A DNA stretch of 64,000 nucleotides. Origin: Symsagittifera roscoffensis. Lineage: Eukaryota > Xenacoelomorpha > Acoela > Convolutidae. Below the pieces are notes generated by a model, which was not told where the DNA came from, did not search any database, and worked only from the letters and a program-made list of their open reading frames with translations. The position numbers and the translations under genes are program-made. Position 1 is the stretch's first letter; each line of letters starts with the position of its first letter. Below, piece after piece: positions 33,929 through 46,459 of the stretch. The DNA lies in contig NC_087065.1 of NCBI RefSeq assembly GCF_963678635.1, forward strand, positions 5,727,209-5,791,208. Reading direction: 5' to 3'.

Positions 33929-34231
33929 TTGGGGGTCTTTAATCGGAAAGACCCGGTTTTCTTGAGCAAGAGATCGGTCGCTTGGCGGTTCCAGTTTTTG
34001 ATGCACGAAAGCATAACTTTGGCCGAGCCAATAAAACTTTTTTACTCCAGAATTTGTTGTAAACCAGATGACTCAAGGCAATTTTCGCCGAGCAAGGAAG
34101 CGTTCAATGCCCAATCCACTAAAGTTTTATACAGTAACGCAACAAAACCAAGATGCAAGGCTCTTGTTGTCCTACATTTGAATAACAGTCCCAAAATTTC
34201 CCTGAGCTTCATCGAATCGCTGGTGGAATGA
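33929..34231 (+). CDS. Array-borne frame KDPVF...FIESLVE (unit 2)
   Basis: A 100-codon relative of 29943-30185. Differences are spread along the frame without disrupting it until the end, which is mildly suggestive of coding constraint, but the antisense strand is also open in unit 1. Confidence 0.3.
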   Translation: MGVFNRKDPVFLSKRSVAWRFQFLMHESITLAEPIKLFYSRICCKPDDSRQFSPSKEAFNAQSTKVLYSNATKPRCKALVVLHLNNSPKISLSFIESLVE

Positions 34232-34928
34232 ATCGATATATTCTTAATCGTAGTTTGCGAGTGGCGGTTATCGGTAAACCGGTGGCTATAAAGAAAAGTC
34301 AGCCAAGTTACTATCTGTGCCCTTCATTTACTATCGTTACTTTCGTTTGCCCTGCGTTACTATCTATGCCGTGTGACATAACAAAATTGATGTTGTTTTG
34401 ATCGGAGGGCATATGGAGCCCCATTATCTTATATTTCAATTGTATAAAAGTAACAATGCTTGTGTTGGTGATTTGGCCGAGCCAATAAAACTTTTTTACT
34501 CCAGAATTTGTTGTAAACCAGATGACTCAAGGCAATTTTCGCCGAGCAAGGAAGCGTTCAATGCCCAATCCACTAAAGTTTTATACAGTAACGCAACAAA
34601 ACCAAGATGCAAGGCTCTTGTTGTCCTACATTTGAATAACAGTCCCAAAATTTCCCTGAGCTTCATCGAATCGCTGGTGGAATGAATCGATATATTCTTA
34701 ATCGTAGTTTGCGAGTGGCGGTTATCGGTAAACCGGTGGCTATAAAGAAAAGTCAGCCAAGTTACTATCTGTGCCCTTCATTTACTATCGTTACTTTCGT
34801 TTGCCCTGCGTTACTATCTATGCCGTGTGACATAACAAAATTGATGTTGTTTTGATCGGAGGGCATATGGAGCCCCATTACCTTATATTTCATTATATTT
34901 CAATTGTATAAAAGTAATAATACTTGTG
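34021..34928. repeat. 454-bp tandem duplication
   Basis: The word ggccgagccaataaaac starts at 34021 and 34475. The copies appear identical for about 400 bases and then differ slightly near 34430-34470 versus 34875-34925, where the second matches unit 1 better (attatatttcaattg). Confidence 0.9.
34398..34685 (+). CDS. Duplicate 3' part of the unit-2 frame
   Basis: Identical to 33929-34231 from LAEPIKLFYS to the stop, but the 5' third is replaced by sequence at the 454-bp duplication junction, so it is a partial copy. Confidence 0.25.
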   Translation: MIGGHMEPHYLIFQLYKSNNACVGDLAEPIKLFYSRICCKPDDSRQFSPSKEAFNAQSTKVLYSNATKPRCKALVVLHLNNSPKISLSFIESLVE

Positions 34929-35090
34929 TTGGTGATTTGGCTGATGAATAATTGTGAGGTGCATCAGTATGAGTAGATGCCAGCTATACCTAAATCACGG
35001 GTTGAATATTATTTATTTGAACGGAGGTGAGATGGCAAATACGGGCAGTCAAGCTGACTAAACCTCAAGGACCTATAAGTAACGACACAA

Positions 35091-38000
35091 GATCTGATGA
35101 AAGGCTGGTCTTCTTGGTGGACTGCTGAGTGTCAAAAGCTACAACTTCGATATGGAACGACTCCGGTAGAGTCAGAACCAAAAGACTTTGTTTAGCTAAA
35201 TTCAACTCAAATGGATTGGTAATTGAACAAATATTGCGTAATTGACGGTGATGAGGTGATAGCCTCGACCTAAATTTGGTTTATTTTTAGAGTTTGGAAA
35301 AGAAAATTAATACTTTTCTAAAATGGATTGTTGATTTCAGGTGATCCAGGATAGGTTGCAGCCAAAAAATAATAACATGTAATCAGATCAAGCGAGGATT
35401 CGTTAGGGCGAAAGCTGGTGATAATTTTTAAGACAAGTTTTAAAGGCCAACCATTTTTTTTGAGAAAATGAAGGTTTTTCACCCAACTTAATCCTTCAGA
35501 TTTCCGGCATCTCGATTAACAACACAGACAGGCAGGTTGTTCAACCATTACAATACAGTGGTGTAATCAATCTTTTGGTGTAAGCTTCTGCTTTTTAATG
35601 TCATCAGTTTCTCAGGTCCGAGTTTGAGACAGCTCGTCAAAACTCCTGATTGCAAAGCAAGCTTGGGAATAAAAATTGTCTCATCGCCGCCATCCTTAGT
35701 TTTCCGAATACGAAAACAAAATTGATATTATTTGTGACAACGCAGCGACCGCGAAGGAAAGCAACTGAGCATAAGACACCTGGGAACTGTCACCAAACAT
35801 GTGCTTCCTATTTGGTCAATTGTGTTGTCGAAGAAGCAGGGAGGAAATTGTAGGCTGCCGAGAAATATTCGTACACCAGTATGCAATTCTAAGATCTTTT
35901 CAAGCTTGCCTGACTTTGGTTCATGACACTGCTAATCAGAAAGATGCCAAATAACCTTCAGTAAAAATCCGTCACAAACGTGTACGGTGCGAAAAAATCG
36001 ACCGTCACAATTTCACGTGCGAGTAAAATTCCGTCACAAACGTGTACATTGTTCAAAAACGCCGGCACAAAACAATTGGATGCGCTGAGTACTCGGTTTT
36101 GTTATATTTTTCTTTACGCTACGACTAACGTTTAATTAGTAATTTTGATATAATAATTTCAGATCTATTACATCGACTTCTGGCCCTATCATCGATTTTT
36201 TAACTATCAAATTCCTGAAACCATCAACTTCCTTTATCTCTCCAAGCGAACTCCCTTAAATTGACTTTCTTCAATTCTCAATGTCTCAATGTTGCTCTTC
36301 TCTCATATTGACTTTTCTGCAAAAGATAGGATTTCTTTATAAACTTAATTGTTCTATACCTTTCTGATTTAAAAAAAAATTTTAGCTCAATTTAAACGTT
36401 TTGTTCAGATCAGTATTATAATCTAGAAAAATAAAAACAAAAAATATCTAATTCTAAGAAGCATCTGGCAATGATTAAGCAGTTGGTCTCAAAAAGCTGG
36501 AGCACAAAAGTTCCACAAGTGCAAGAATCATAGCAACAAAGTTATTATGGGAATAATGGAAAACGTTTACTTTGCGTGTCGGATCTTTCCTGCACAAGAA
36601 AAACAACGAATGCAGTTCAGCTGGAATTACACTATTTTGATGGAACTTTCCTTCAAAGTCTAACGATACTGCATTTTTACGGAGAAAGAATACGGAGATA
36701 CGGAGAAGGAATTTCAACAGCTTTTGCAATAGATCGAGTCCCACCAGGGAAATTTGGTTCAAGGAGACATCATGAACCTTTGCTGATATGTTCCTTTTCC
36801 TTTCCAAACTGTCATAATTCGTTTCAGGGCAATTTTTTTAGACATTTTGAGATAAATGAAAAAAAACTAGTTCCGATTTTAGAAGACCCAGTCTGGCTAG
36901 AAATTTCTGATTTCTAATCTGTGAATTTGTGAATTGTTAGCTTGCGTGCGCTCATGGGTCTGTGCACAATTTGTCAACCGTCCAATGAACTCTAGAAAAA
37001 ATAATTGTTAAAGACCCCTTTTACTGTATTGAGCGCCCATGATTCTTTCAAGGTGAGTGTCATTTTATCTAGCGCATGCTTTTTTGAATCAACAAGTTGC
37101 AACTCCTGAATATAAATAGTGATTTCAACCTATCAACCAGATTTCACATGGTAGCGGCAAAAATTCGAAAGCTGTCGGATCTATGCATGTTCGATGGTGC
37201 GAAAAAGTTTAGTTTTTGAAGATGAGCAATGCCTGCTAGTCAAATTTATGAATCAGAGATTTCAAGTAGTCTATGCACATTTCATGGTAATTAAAAAATT
37301 CTGCAAAATTTTTTTTTGGTTTTCTCAGTTAGAATATGTTTTCATTTGTCAATTTGAGGTCTTCCCTTAATTAGGCCGAGTCTACAGCGCTTCAAACTGA
37401 CCAAAAATTTTGTTTCCATGAAGCTGATTATGATGAGACAACTTTTCATTTTGTCAACAGTCTCTACTGATCTTTGTTAATTGAGGGGTAAGGCGGCTGG
37501 TTTCGATTGAAGTGTTCGTTGGCACATCGAGTGTCGCTAATATCTCCGGCATTTGAGACAAGTTTCGCTGTTATCGCCGACATCGTGAAAACAATTCAAA
37601 AGTCATGTAGAAGAAAACTACGCCACTGGCGTGTGGATACTCATATTGGGATTTTCGTAAAGCAGTTTTGGGACTTTGGCGATGCTAGTTTTAAGCGATT
37701 TGTGAGATCAATTAAGTACCTGCCTTGTTCGCCTTGTTTGACTGGTTTCAATAATTGGCAAAACAGGCATAACGGACGTTCGTCGATTGTTCAGACCGGA
37801 CAGAATGTCATTTTGAAACTGTATACGATCAGAAAATACGGTTTTGCGAAAACTGTTTTAAGTTCAACAAACTCAACAAACTGATAATTCAAGACGGATA
37901 TCGCCGGTTGGAAAGAAAAAATAGCAACAGATTTTTACAGAACAATTCGGACCCAGAATCACTCGGTGACGGTTGGGTTTTCTGCTTACTGAATTTATTT

Positions 38001-40270
38001 GATTGTTTCTTTCTTAGAAGTTTTTGTCCTCTGACTTAATATTAATTTTTCTTTCATCTCAGAATCCAAATTTCAGTTTAGTGGATTCAATAATTTGAAA
38101 ACAATTTTTCTCGGCCAGTTCTTCTAATTTTAATTGATACTTTCACTGTTTTGAACTATATTTAAGCTATATTAAAATTCTCGCTTTCCTTGGCTGAAAA
38201 CTATTGGCGCTTTTAGAAGTTTTGAAGAATCGAGCTGACTTCGATTTTATCGAGACAGCCTGAGCTTTGAGATTATGGCACGAGAAAAAACTAAGTGTCT
38301 GTTTCTCGTCGACGAAATGACAGGATTTAGTGCAAGTTCATTGTTCTTATTGAATATCATGTTGGCTTGAACTAATGTGCCAAAGCCTTTTTGTCTTCAT
38401 TTTGGAAAACGGCTAGTTTTCCGAGGATTCTTGTACATTTTTGAAGCCGTTTTTTTTTTCGTTAAGTCTTTGAACTGAAACATTTGGACTGCTCTGTGGG
38501 GACATTTTTGTGCGGCCAATTTAACTGCTTCTTTATGAAAGCTTTGCGTTGACTTTGACTTTTTTCTTCTTCCGCTTAACTAATTCAACTATGGTTTTCA
38601 AATTTCCGCTTTATCGCAAAACGATTTTTCAATTCACGACGAGCAATTTGACTGAGTTTTTTTTTTCATTTTTCATTGAGAGACAGAATGATCAAAAATT
38701 GGATGATTCAACAGCCAAATTCTTTAAAGTTTTGAAAAAAAAATCGGTTTATTCTTGCTGATAATTTGGTACATCAGTGAGGTCTCAAAAACTGTTCAAT
38801 ATTGACAGCATTGCAAAGAGGACTTAAACTGAAATTTGCTACCTAGATGTTGAATTTTTTGAATAATCAATTAAGTCGTGCCAAGAAAAAAAATTATTCC
38901 GTGGGTTATTGTGGTTATGATGTAAAAATTCTGGCACTGTCTTCTGTTTTTTTTTTCAAAAAAAAACAACAAAGAGTGTTTTTTTTATGGCTAAGCAGCT
39001 TTCTAGGCTTGGCTTTTATAGGAGAAAAGAAGAAGTTGTTTCTAATAGGGAATTTTTTATGGATAGCGTAAAGCTACTGTAGGTTTGTTAAATGTAGAGG
39101 TAAGGCTCTTGAAAAATATTTCAATCCCTATGGTATTGTACACCCTTAGAATACGCTAATGTATACTTGAAGGTTACGGGTTTAGGTAGTACCTTTACGG
39201 ACTGAAATGTAAGCTTGCAGAAATGGAAGCGGACAGTGTGAGTGTTCTGATCTGAAAATCGGGAAACTCCTAGGATTAGTTTCTGAGTTGCAACATTCCA
39301 AACAAAAACACACAAAGAATGTGCAGTGACGTTGGAAGAACGTTTTCGGGGTTGAGATGCGACATTACGCTAACAAAAATATTCAAAAAGTTGATTTTAG
39401 TTAGTGATGAGTGAACTGTTATAAGTTTGAAACAATCCGTAGATAAAAAACATGAGGTCAGAAATTACCTCTTTCAATCAACAGAATTGAACACCGAACG
39501 AAGATTTCTTTTATGAATTTTCAAAACAGAAATATCTTTTATTTTAGTTTTTACTGAGTTTTTTGGCAAAAAGATTATTAAAATTTTCGGTCGAAATTTT
39601 CTAGATGTCAGAAAATATTAAAACCCACTCAAAAAAAAAGTTTCGAAAAATCTGCAGCACTTTTTCTATGTTAACTGGAAATTTTGATCAATAAAGATTA
39701 CAAATCGGATAAAGTTTTTGGAAATATGGATTCACTGGATTAAGTTCCATTTGATTTTAAAAGTAATTTTGAATTTTACTGTTGTTTTGTACAGGAGTTT
39801 TTCGCGCTTGTGCTTGGACGCCTCTGATTAAGTTTTTTGGAAGGCCGTCGACATGCTCTCGTTTTTCTCTTTTACTACGTTTGCTTCATTTGCTTTGGAG
39901 ACATATATATGGATATTTTTGTCACCTAATAACGCCTAGCGTTGTCTCTATCATGTTTGCAACGAATGAATCACGTGAAATAGTTTTTCTCAAAATGTTT
40001 TTGAACCTTTTCTTTATTTCAATGGAAATTTGCATCTAGCTAGAAAAAAGCAGCTATAAAAGGTCATTTTCAACCAAGGCTTAGGAATGAAGGTGTTATT
40101 TTTCTAGAAAAACTGAAAGTAAGGAACGCTAATTATCAGAAAATAAGAGCTGATTTGACGTCGTTTTTGTTTCCGGGCTAAGTTTTTGCGATCATTTAGT
40201 ACTTTTTCCACTCCCTCTCCCGACAATTGCTATACAATTTTCCTCCCCGATATATTTCTGAGAAGGACGG
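35091..40270. other. Gene-poor AT-rich region
   Basis: No supported gene. Open frames of 70-125 codons occur (36576-36917 +, 36807-36475 -, 37507-37884 +, 39782-40039 +) without homology, splice context or repeat support. The word ccgtcacaaacgtgtac occurs twice (35967 and 36029). Confidence 0.4.
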
Positions 40271-40274
40271 TCAT

Positions 40275-40740
40275 TACGAGGCCAAACTGTGCATTGGATA
40301 GGCGCTTAATTTTGTGTCTGTAGGTTCCTGGAGTCCAGAGGCAAATCTTTAAACATGTTCCAAAACGTGAGTGGACTCCTTTTACAAAAATTTCGTGGGT
40401 TCTGCATGCAAATACCTGTTACGTATTTCTTGTCGGCCTATTTGTTTTGTTGCGGATTCCGCAACAATTAAATATAGCTTATTATTCTGGCTTCCGCAGC
40501 TGTAAGTGGATACCGCAAAATGTAAGTGGAATCCGCACATTGTAAGTGGAATCCGCAAACCAAAGTGGAATCTGCAAACAAAATGCGGATTCCACACACA
40601 ACTTGCGGATTCCACTTTCAGTTTGCGGGTTCCGTTTAAAGTTGCGGATTACATAGCAGCTCAATGTAAGTATACGCATGTCTTATTATTCTGCTGGATT
40701 CTGCTGGATTCCGCAAAAACAGTTGTGGATTCCGTAAATT
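40275..40740. repeat. Inverted, diverged piece of the 2.5-kb array unit
   Basis: gaggccaaactgtgcattggatagg is the reverse complement of the array word around 17710-17740. The following tgtaagtggaatccgcaaa units (40500-40640) are the reverse complement of the 17390-17530 minisatellite, in the order expected for an inverted copy. Confidence 0.7.
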
Positions 40741-40867
40741 CGCCCATTTTTGGAGCAGTTTTTAGCGGTACAATGCTATAGGTATTTGTTTGTAGAATCC
40801 AAAACAGCAACGAAGATCAAAGAAAAGTAGTAATGTTGTGGATTCCTCGACAAATCTGATTTGAGGA

Positions 40868-40943
40868 TTACGTTTACAATGTACAGTTTACAATTACGTT
40901 TACAATTACGTTTACGTTTACAATTACGTTTACAATTACGTTA
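40868..40943. repeat. Short tandem repeat TTTACAATTACG
   Basis: About six 12-base units with 6-base (gtttac) shortened forms, followed by a direct copy of the array word cacagtttggcctcgtaatgg at about 40952. Confidence 0.85.
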
Positions 40944-41403
40944 TAATGTACAGAATTCACAGTTTGGCCTCGTAATGGTTACTTATAGGAACTAGAAATT
41001 CGCGTTTTTTGGTGTAACTCCACTTTTTTTTGGATAACTCCTCTTTTTCTGGAAAATCACTAGCATTTCATAATCACAATTTGCAGATTTTTAAACAATC
41101 TAAACAAGGTTTGAATTTTTTCTGAACAAAGGAACAAATCACTTAAATTACGACATAAAGTGAACGGACAAGTTTTTCGAAAAATACGGCAAGTATACAT
41201 AATTTTAATAAAAACCGAAACTAGATTTGTTTACTTAGAACATTTTTAGTTAAAACTAACCCAAACATTTTTATGTGTAGTTACTGCATTATAGTTGCAA
41301 GCACAATTAAATTTCAATTTCAAGCTTGTCATAATGTTATGAATTTCTGCAGGGCAGACAAACTAACCATTGATAACCATTTTATTCATCATACCTTACA
41401 TCG

Positions 41404-41640
41404 TATCATCACGCAATCAGCCATAATAAATACATAGGTGAAATGGAAAAAATATTTAAAATATGGGGGGAGGAGGAATGAAAAAGAGCCTACAATGATG
41501 GGAAGGGGAGGAAGAATGAAAGAGCCAAAGAATAGAAAAATGGCAAAAAAAGGCTCTTTTTCCCACCCAACCTTCCCTTCATACCCCCCTCCCCTACTTC
41601 GCATGAGCAGAAATTTTACGGTGTAACGAGTGGTTTTACA
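41404..41640. mobile_element. MITE-like fragments with GGCTCTTTTTCC ends
   Basis: gaaaaagagcc (41483) and gaatgaaagagcc (41516) face GGCTCTTTTTCCCACCC (41550). The sequence to the right (tttacggtgtaacgagtggttttac) matches the array word at about 21160-21190. A composite of fragments; boundaries uncertain. Confidence 0.4.
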
Positions 41641-41719
41641 AAGCTAAGTATCATGACAAAAAACTTTCTTCTTGGGCTCTAACACCCCCCCCCCCCCCCC
41701 ACTTAACCATAAGCATCAT

Positions 41720-42720
41720 TTTTTCAACCTACATTTTTGTTTTTGAACTATATATTTTTTTGGATCTCTGACATTTTCTCAAACAAAAACTGCCCCAACA
41801 AATCTGAGGTTTTTTAATTCAACGGATAGATCAATTTTTCAACCTACATTTTTGTTTTTGAACTATATTTTTTTTGGATCTTTGACATTTTCTCAAACAA
41901 AAACTGCCCCAACAAATCTGAGGTTTTTTAATTCAACGGATAGATTAGGTTCTGAGAGTTCCCCTGCATAAGCGGCGCTGCCCAATTTTTTTTCACAGCA
42001 GTTATGGTTTCATTGGTAGAACGAGCAGTGAAAAGTTCCCCTGCTTAAACGCTTAAGTCCTAGGTGTTTAAAAAAAAAGTTATTACACTCAGAAAAATTC
42101 AATTTTTCAATTTTCGATTTTTGACCGTTTTTTTGAAAGTTTTGAATTTTTTTCAAAAATTACCCTTCTAATCTGTGTTTTTTTGATTTCGGACAAAATC
42201 AGGGGTTTTGAAAAAGTCCTATGCATAAGCGGTTACGCCCAAAATTTTTTACTCAAAAAATATGACCATCGCAAAATTCAAGTTTCCAATTTTTGACCGA
42301 TTTTTTGAAACTTTTAGCTCTATCTCGAAAACTATCCTCCCAAATCTGAGGCAATGAGTGCAACTTAACTTATAAAACAGTACGTGGGAACTTTCTCTGC
42401 ATCAGCGGCTCAGCCCAAATTTTGAACTATGAAAATTCTGCCCTCTGAAAAATCAGTTATGAGAAAATTTGGCAGTTTCTTGCAATTTTTGCCTCAAAAA
42501 CTACTTTCTCAAATCTGAGATTATTTTTTGGGTTTAATTCTGAATAGGGTTGAGCAAAGCTCCTCTGTGTAAATGCTCCTGTCCACAATTTCGGGGGAAA
42601 ATGCGGCAATCAGAAACATCAAAAATTTGATTTCGTCCTTTTTTTGAAACTTTCGTCCTTTCTGAAATAACTCAATCTTATATGAAGAGTTTGATCGAGG
42701 CAACAGTTTGTGAGAACCAT
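41720..42720. repeat. Satellite-like ~110-200-bp repeat, block 1
   Basis: A perfect-looking 112-bp duplication (41726-41837 and 41838-41949: ttcaacctacatttttg, aactgccccaacaaatctgagg) leads into about five diverged units, each with a ctcaaa-aacta or gaaaactatcctcccaaatctgagg word and a gttcccctgcataagcggc-gcccaa word. The same two words define the block at 63.3-63.9 kb and a single unit near 45430-45560. Confidence 0.65.
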
Positions 42721-43133
42721 CCTTGCATGAACTTTGTTTTAAAAAAAGTTTTTTTTCTCTGGTAAAACTCCAAAATCACAAAAAAAAGTGTAAAAAAAAA
42801 TCAGGAATTATGGAAAAAAAATTGAAAATTAGAAAACAAACTGTTTTTTTTTTTCAAATAAAAAAAATCCTGCGTCCCAGACTAATCCAATTGGTTGTCT
42901 AAAACACTCTAAAATATCACATGAAAGATTTTTTTTCAAGTTTGGCCTCGGAATTTTAATATTTTTCACATGATTTAGAAAACCCGCTGAATGGCTAGTG
43001 AGAAAAACGGTGAATCGCGAGAAGATTGGTCGGATTGAGACAGTGAACTTAAAAGGCAATAATGAGAGACAGTGAAGCAAACTTAGCAAAGGAAGACACC
43101 CTTTTAGAAGAAAAAGTCATAATCAAAACTCGA

Positions 43134-44042
43134 ATCACCATTTATTACATCAGATAACCTTGTTTTTGCTCGATTTGAAGGCAATGAAGGTGTGAAACTT
43201 TTGCTCGTTTAATGCATAATCAATTCCATTACCCGGCAAAAAGCCTTGATTTTTTAACTTTGCTCGTTATTAGTTTCACTGTCTAGATCAAACCCGTCTC
43301 CTTGTCGTCAATCGCCAGAAAAACGAAACTTGTCTGGAGAAAAATTACGAGCACTGTTTTTCCTTCTATTTATTTTAAAATTGCATCAAAAAAACAGGTC
43401 AGAGTGATGAGTGATCAAAGATTTGAAAAACATTCCGAAAGCAAATTGTCATATGAACAAAAGTTAGGCCACCAAATATGGCAATTTTAGAAGACCATTA
43501 GAGTATTTAAGACCATTTATCCACGAGGGAAAAAGCCACCTGTTGACAATGGCAATACGTTTTGGATGATTAAGATTCCAATTTCAGATCGTAGTTTAGT
43601 TGTTTCTTTTTTAAATGATTTCTTTTTTTGATTTTTGAGTTTTGATTCTTTCAGTTTACTAATTTGGCGGCATATTCATGTCGAAAATGTGGCAAAATTA
43701 GGTTCGGCAAAGAATAAAGTTCAAATGTCGTAGACACCTGTACATCTCATCGCGGCTAACCGGTGTTGTGCCCCTGCTTAAGAACTACATGCAACTATGT
43801 TTTTGGGCGATGTTTTTGGGCTTGGTAAGTTTGCCTCATCATCGCGCAACAAGCACGGATCATGGTGGGCCTCGAACATCCGACCTTTCGATTCAGAGGC
43901 GGAGACATAAACATTTCACCACCGCTCCCCAGTTGAAAGTTGGTAAATTGAGTATTGTTTTATTTTAGCCCTGGGTCACCCAACGGTTTTGGGTCAAATT
44001 TTGCAACACTATCCTGCAATTGCGGACATTCTGAGCTACAAG
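43134..44042. repeat. 909-bp tandem duplication, copy 1
   Basis: Equivalent positions are exactly 909 apart (43302 and 44211, 43768 and 44677). About 98% identical. Contains ataagcc-type AT-rich DNA, a tRNA-like minus-strand sequence and no credible protein gene. Short frames of 62 and 66 codons are kept in both copies, as expected for young copies. Confidence 0.9.
43857..43930 (-). ncRNA. tRNA-like sequence on minus strand (909-bp copy 1)
   Basis: Read on the minus strand, 74 bases contain a box-A-like GGTGGTGAAATG, a CCTCTGAATCG anticodon-like region and a box-B-like GTTCGAGGC, with the spacing of a tRNA. Anticodon and acceptor stems pair poorly, so it is probably a tRNA pseudogene or tRNA-derived SINE head. 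The same sequence is at 44766-44839. Confidence 0.35.
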
Positions 44043-44951
44043 ATCACCATTTATTACATCAGATAACCTTGTTTTTGCTCGATTTGAAGGCAATGAAGGT
44101 GTGAAACATTTGCTCGTTTAATGCATAATCAATTCCATTACCCGGCAAAAAGCCTTGATTTTTTAACTTTGCTCGTTATTAGTTTCACTGTCTAGATCAA
44201 ACCCGTCTCCTTGTCGTCATTCGCCAGAAAAACGAAACTTGTCTGGAGAAAAATTACGAGCACTGTTTTTCCTTCTATTTATTTTAAAATTGCATCAAAA
44301 AAACAGGTCAGAGTGATGAGTGATCAAAGATTTGAAAAACATTCCGAACGCAAATTGCCATATGAACAAAAGTTAGGCCACCAAATATGGCAATTTTAGA
44401 AGACCATTAGAGCATTTAAGACCATTTATCCACGAGGGAAAAAGCCACCTGTTGACAATGGCAATACGTTTTGGATGATTAAGATTCCAATTTCAGATCG
44501 TAGTTTAGTTGTTTCTTTTTTAAATGATTTCTTTTTTTGATTTTTGAGTTTTGATTCTTTCAGTTTACTAATTTGGCTGCATATTCATGTCGAAAATGTG
44601 GCAAAATTAGGTTCGGCAAAGAATAAAGTTCAAATGTCGTAGACACCTGTACATCTCATCGCGGCTAACCGGTGTTGTGCCCCTGCTTAAGAACTACATG
44701 CAACTATGTTTTTGGGCTATGTTTTTGGGCTGGGTAAGTTTGCCTCATCATCGCGCAACAAGCACGGATCATGGTGGGCCTCGAACATCCGACCTTTCGA
44801 TTCAGAGGCGGAGACATAAACATTTCACCACCACTCCCCAGTTGAAAGTTGATAAATTGAGTATTGTTTTATTTTAGCCCTGGGCCACCCAACGGTTTTG
44901 GGTCAAATTTTGCAACACTATCCTGCAATTGCGGACATTCTGAGCTACAAG
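44043..44951. repeat. 909-bp tandem duplication, copy 2
   Basis: Starts gatcaccatttattacatcag and ends gacattctgagctacaagat, like copy 1. A handful of substitutions (for example gaaagc/gaacgc at about 44347). Confidence 0.9.
44766..44839 (-). ncRNA. tRNA-like sequence on minus strand (909-bp copy 2)
   Basis: Duplicate of 43857-43930; the D-loop side differs by one base (accactcccc). Confidence 0.35.
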
Positions 44952-46255
44952 ATAGAAAAAACGGAATTGGAAATGATGTCCGGACTGAAGCTCAGACCAG
45001 ACTGTTCATTGGCTTTATAGTAAGACTGTCACTACATGCTACTCAAATATGAAAGAAAAACAATTAGCTCATCTACAAATTGCCAGCCCCCTCCCCTTCC
45101 ACATGCTATTTTTTTCTACTTCCATATATCGTGAAAGTGTCAGCACGCAAACGTAGATTTTCAATACACAAAAAAAAAATTGTTTAGTCCTTATGTAAAG
45201 TTCTTGTTTAGTTGAAACAGGATTTAAGCCTATTTAATAGAACAAGCATATTATGAAATTGTATAATATTCACTTTTTTTTATTGAAAGGCGCTTAGGAT
45301 TTTTTATTTTCACGAAAAGCACAAGCGATAATTTTCATTGTTTTGTAGAAAAATAGATATATATTTTTAAAAAGTCTAATTATTGAAACTTTGACCGTTA
45401 TTTGAAATTTTCTGATTTTTCTCGAAAAGTACGCTACGAAACCTGGGGTTGAGGGTTCAACCGAAAACACAAGTTAACCTTGTTTTCCTAGCAAAACCGT
45501 TTCAGTTTGAATTCAGCAAAACCCAGGGTAACTTTTCTTGCAGAAGCGGCTTCTCCCAAATTCTTAAATGAAAGTTAGAATGCTGAAAAACCATTTAAGG
45601 AAATGTTATCTTTAGAATTTTCTCACTTTTCTCAAAAAATTGCCTTGCTAATTTTAAAACGAAGATTCGATCTACGCCTTTACCCGCATTGGAGTTTAAT
45701 GAAAAATTGATTATGATCAATTAAAAATGATTTATAAAATTACTTTTTTTCGAGGCAGCAAAATCCTTTTTTAATCGATTTTTTTTTCACTTTTGTGGAT
45801 ACTGACAATGAAACTAAATTATAATAATTTTTTTTCCAATTTATTCAGATGCTAAAATTTTTTTTCCAATTTTTTTCCAATTTATTCCAATTTTTCCAAT
45901 TTATTCACATAACGTTTTCTCTACGTTTTAAACTAAAATTGGTTACTTTTTGTTCAAATTAATTTTTTTCTGCCTAACTTTGGTATTTTTATTACATTTT
46001 TATGTTAATCAATAAGTCTAACTGAATTTTGAGTTCTTTTCCAATTCCCCCCTTTAATTTTTTCTGAAATTCAATATATGGACACCAATTTAAAATGATT
46101 TTTCTCAATATAAACTGCATTAAACGCATCAGCAAACTGCAAAATGCCATGTGAATAATTTATTTTTAAACAGCTTAATTTTGTAATTTTCCGAGGGGGT
46201 GGGAAACTGGAAAAGAGCCGATTTTAGTTCCTTTCATCATTTTTTTAAAAATTAT
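44952..46255. other. Non-coding AT-rich stretch
   Basis: No gene. A ttccaatttattccaattttt low-complexity run lies at 45833-45905, one diverged satellite unit near 45430-45560 (agaagcggcttctcccaaattc), and a GGGAAACTGGAAAAGAGCC end motif at 46201-46219. Confidence 0.45.
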
Positions 46256-46259
46256 TAGA

Positions 46260-46385
46260 AACTTAGGGGGGGGGGGGCGTGGCAATTGTTAGGGGAGGGG
46301 CAAACAATAGGGGGACAATCGTTACGTTTCAGGTTGGGGGGGGGGGCGGAGCAAAGGGGCAATCGTTGGGGGGGGGGGGGGAGAG
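46260..46385 (+). repeat. G-run block with quadruplex potential
   Basis: Runs of 12, 4, 4, 5, 10, 4 and 14 G's alternate with short spacers containing caatcgtt or caattgtt. The plus strand could form several G-quadruplexes. Run lengths may be affected by sequencing. Confidence 0.7.
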
Positions 46386-46459
46386 CTTAACAGAATCTTT
46401 TGCAAATTGAGTTTAGGTTTAGAAATGGATTAGACCGTACATTCGCTTTGCAAAGTTTC

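Larger units (their letters stand above)
30641..35090. repeat. Second array, unit 2 (expanded)
   Basis: Collinear with 27185-30640 but longer because of the (CTGAA)n expansion (32171-32739) and the 454-bp nested duplication (34021-34928). It ends near aacctcaaggacctataagtaacgacac at about 35090, matching about 30608-30640. Confidence 0.8.

Noticed and set aside
36475-36917. Overlapping 110- and 113-codon frames on both strands
   Set aside because: No recognisable motif, no splice or start context, and both strands open equally.
37507-37884. 125-codon plus-strand frame
   Set aside because: Starts without ATG, no recognised motif and no repeat or neighbour support; kept only as an unassigned open frame.
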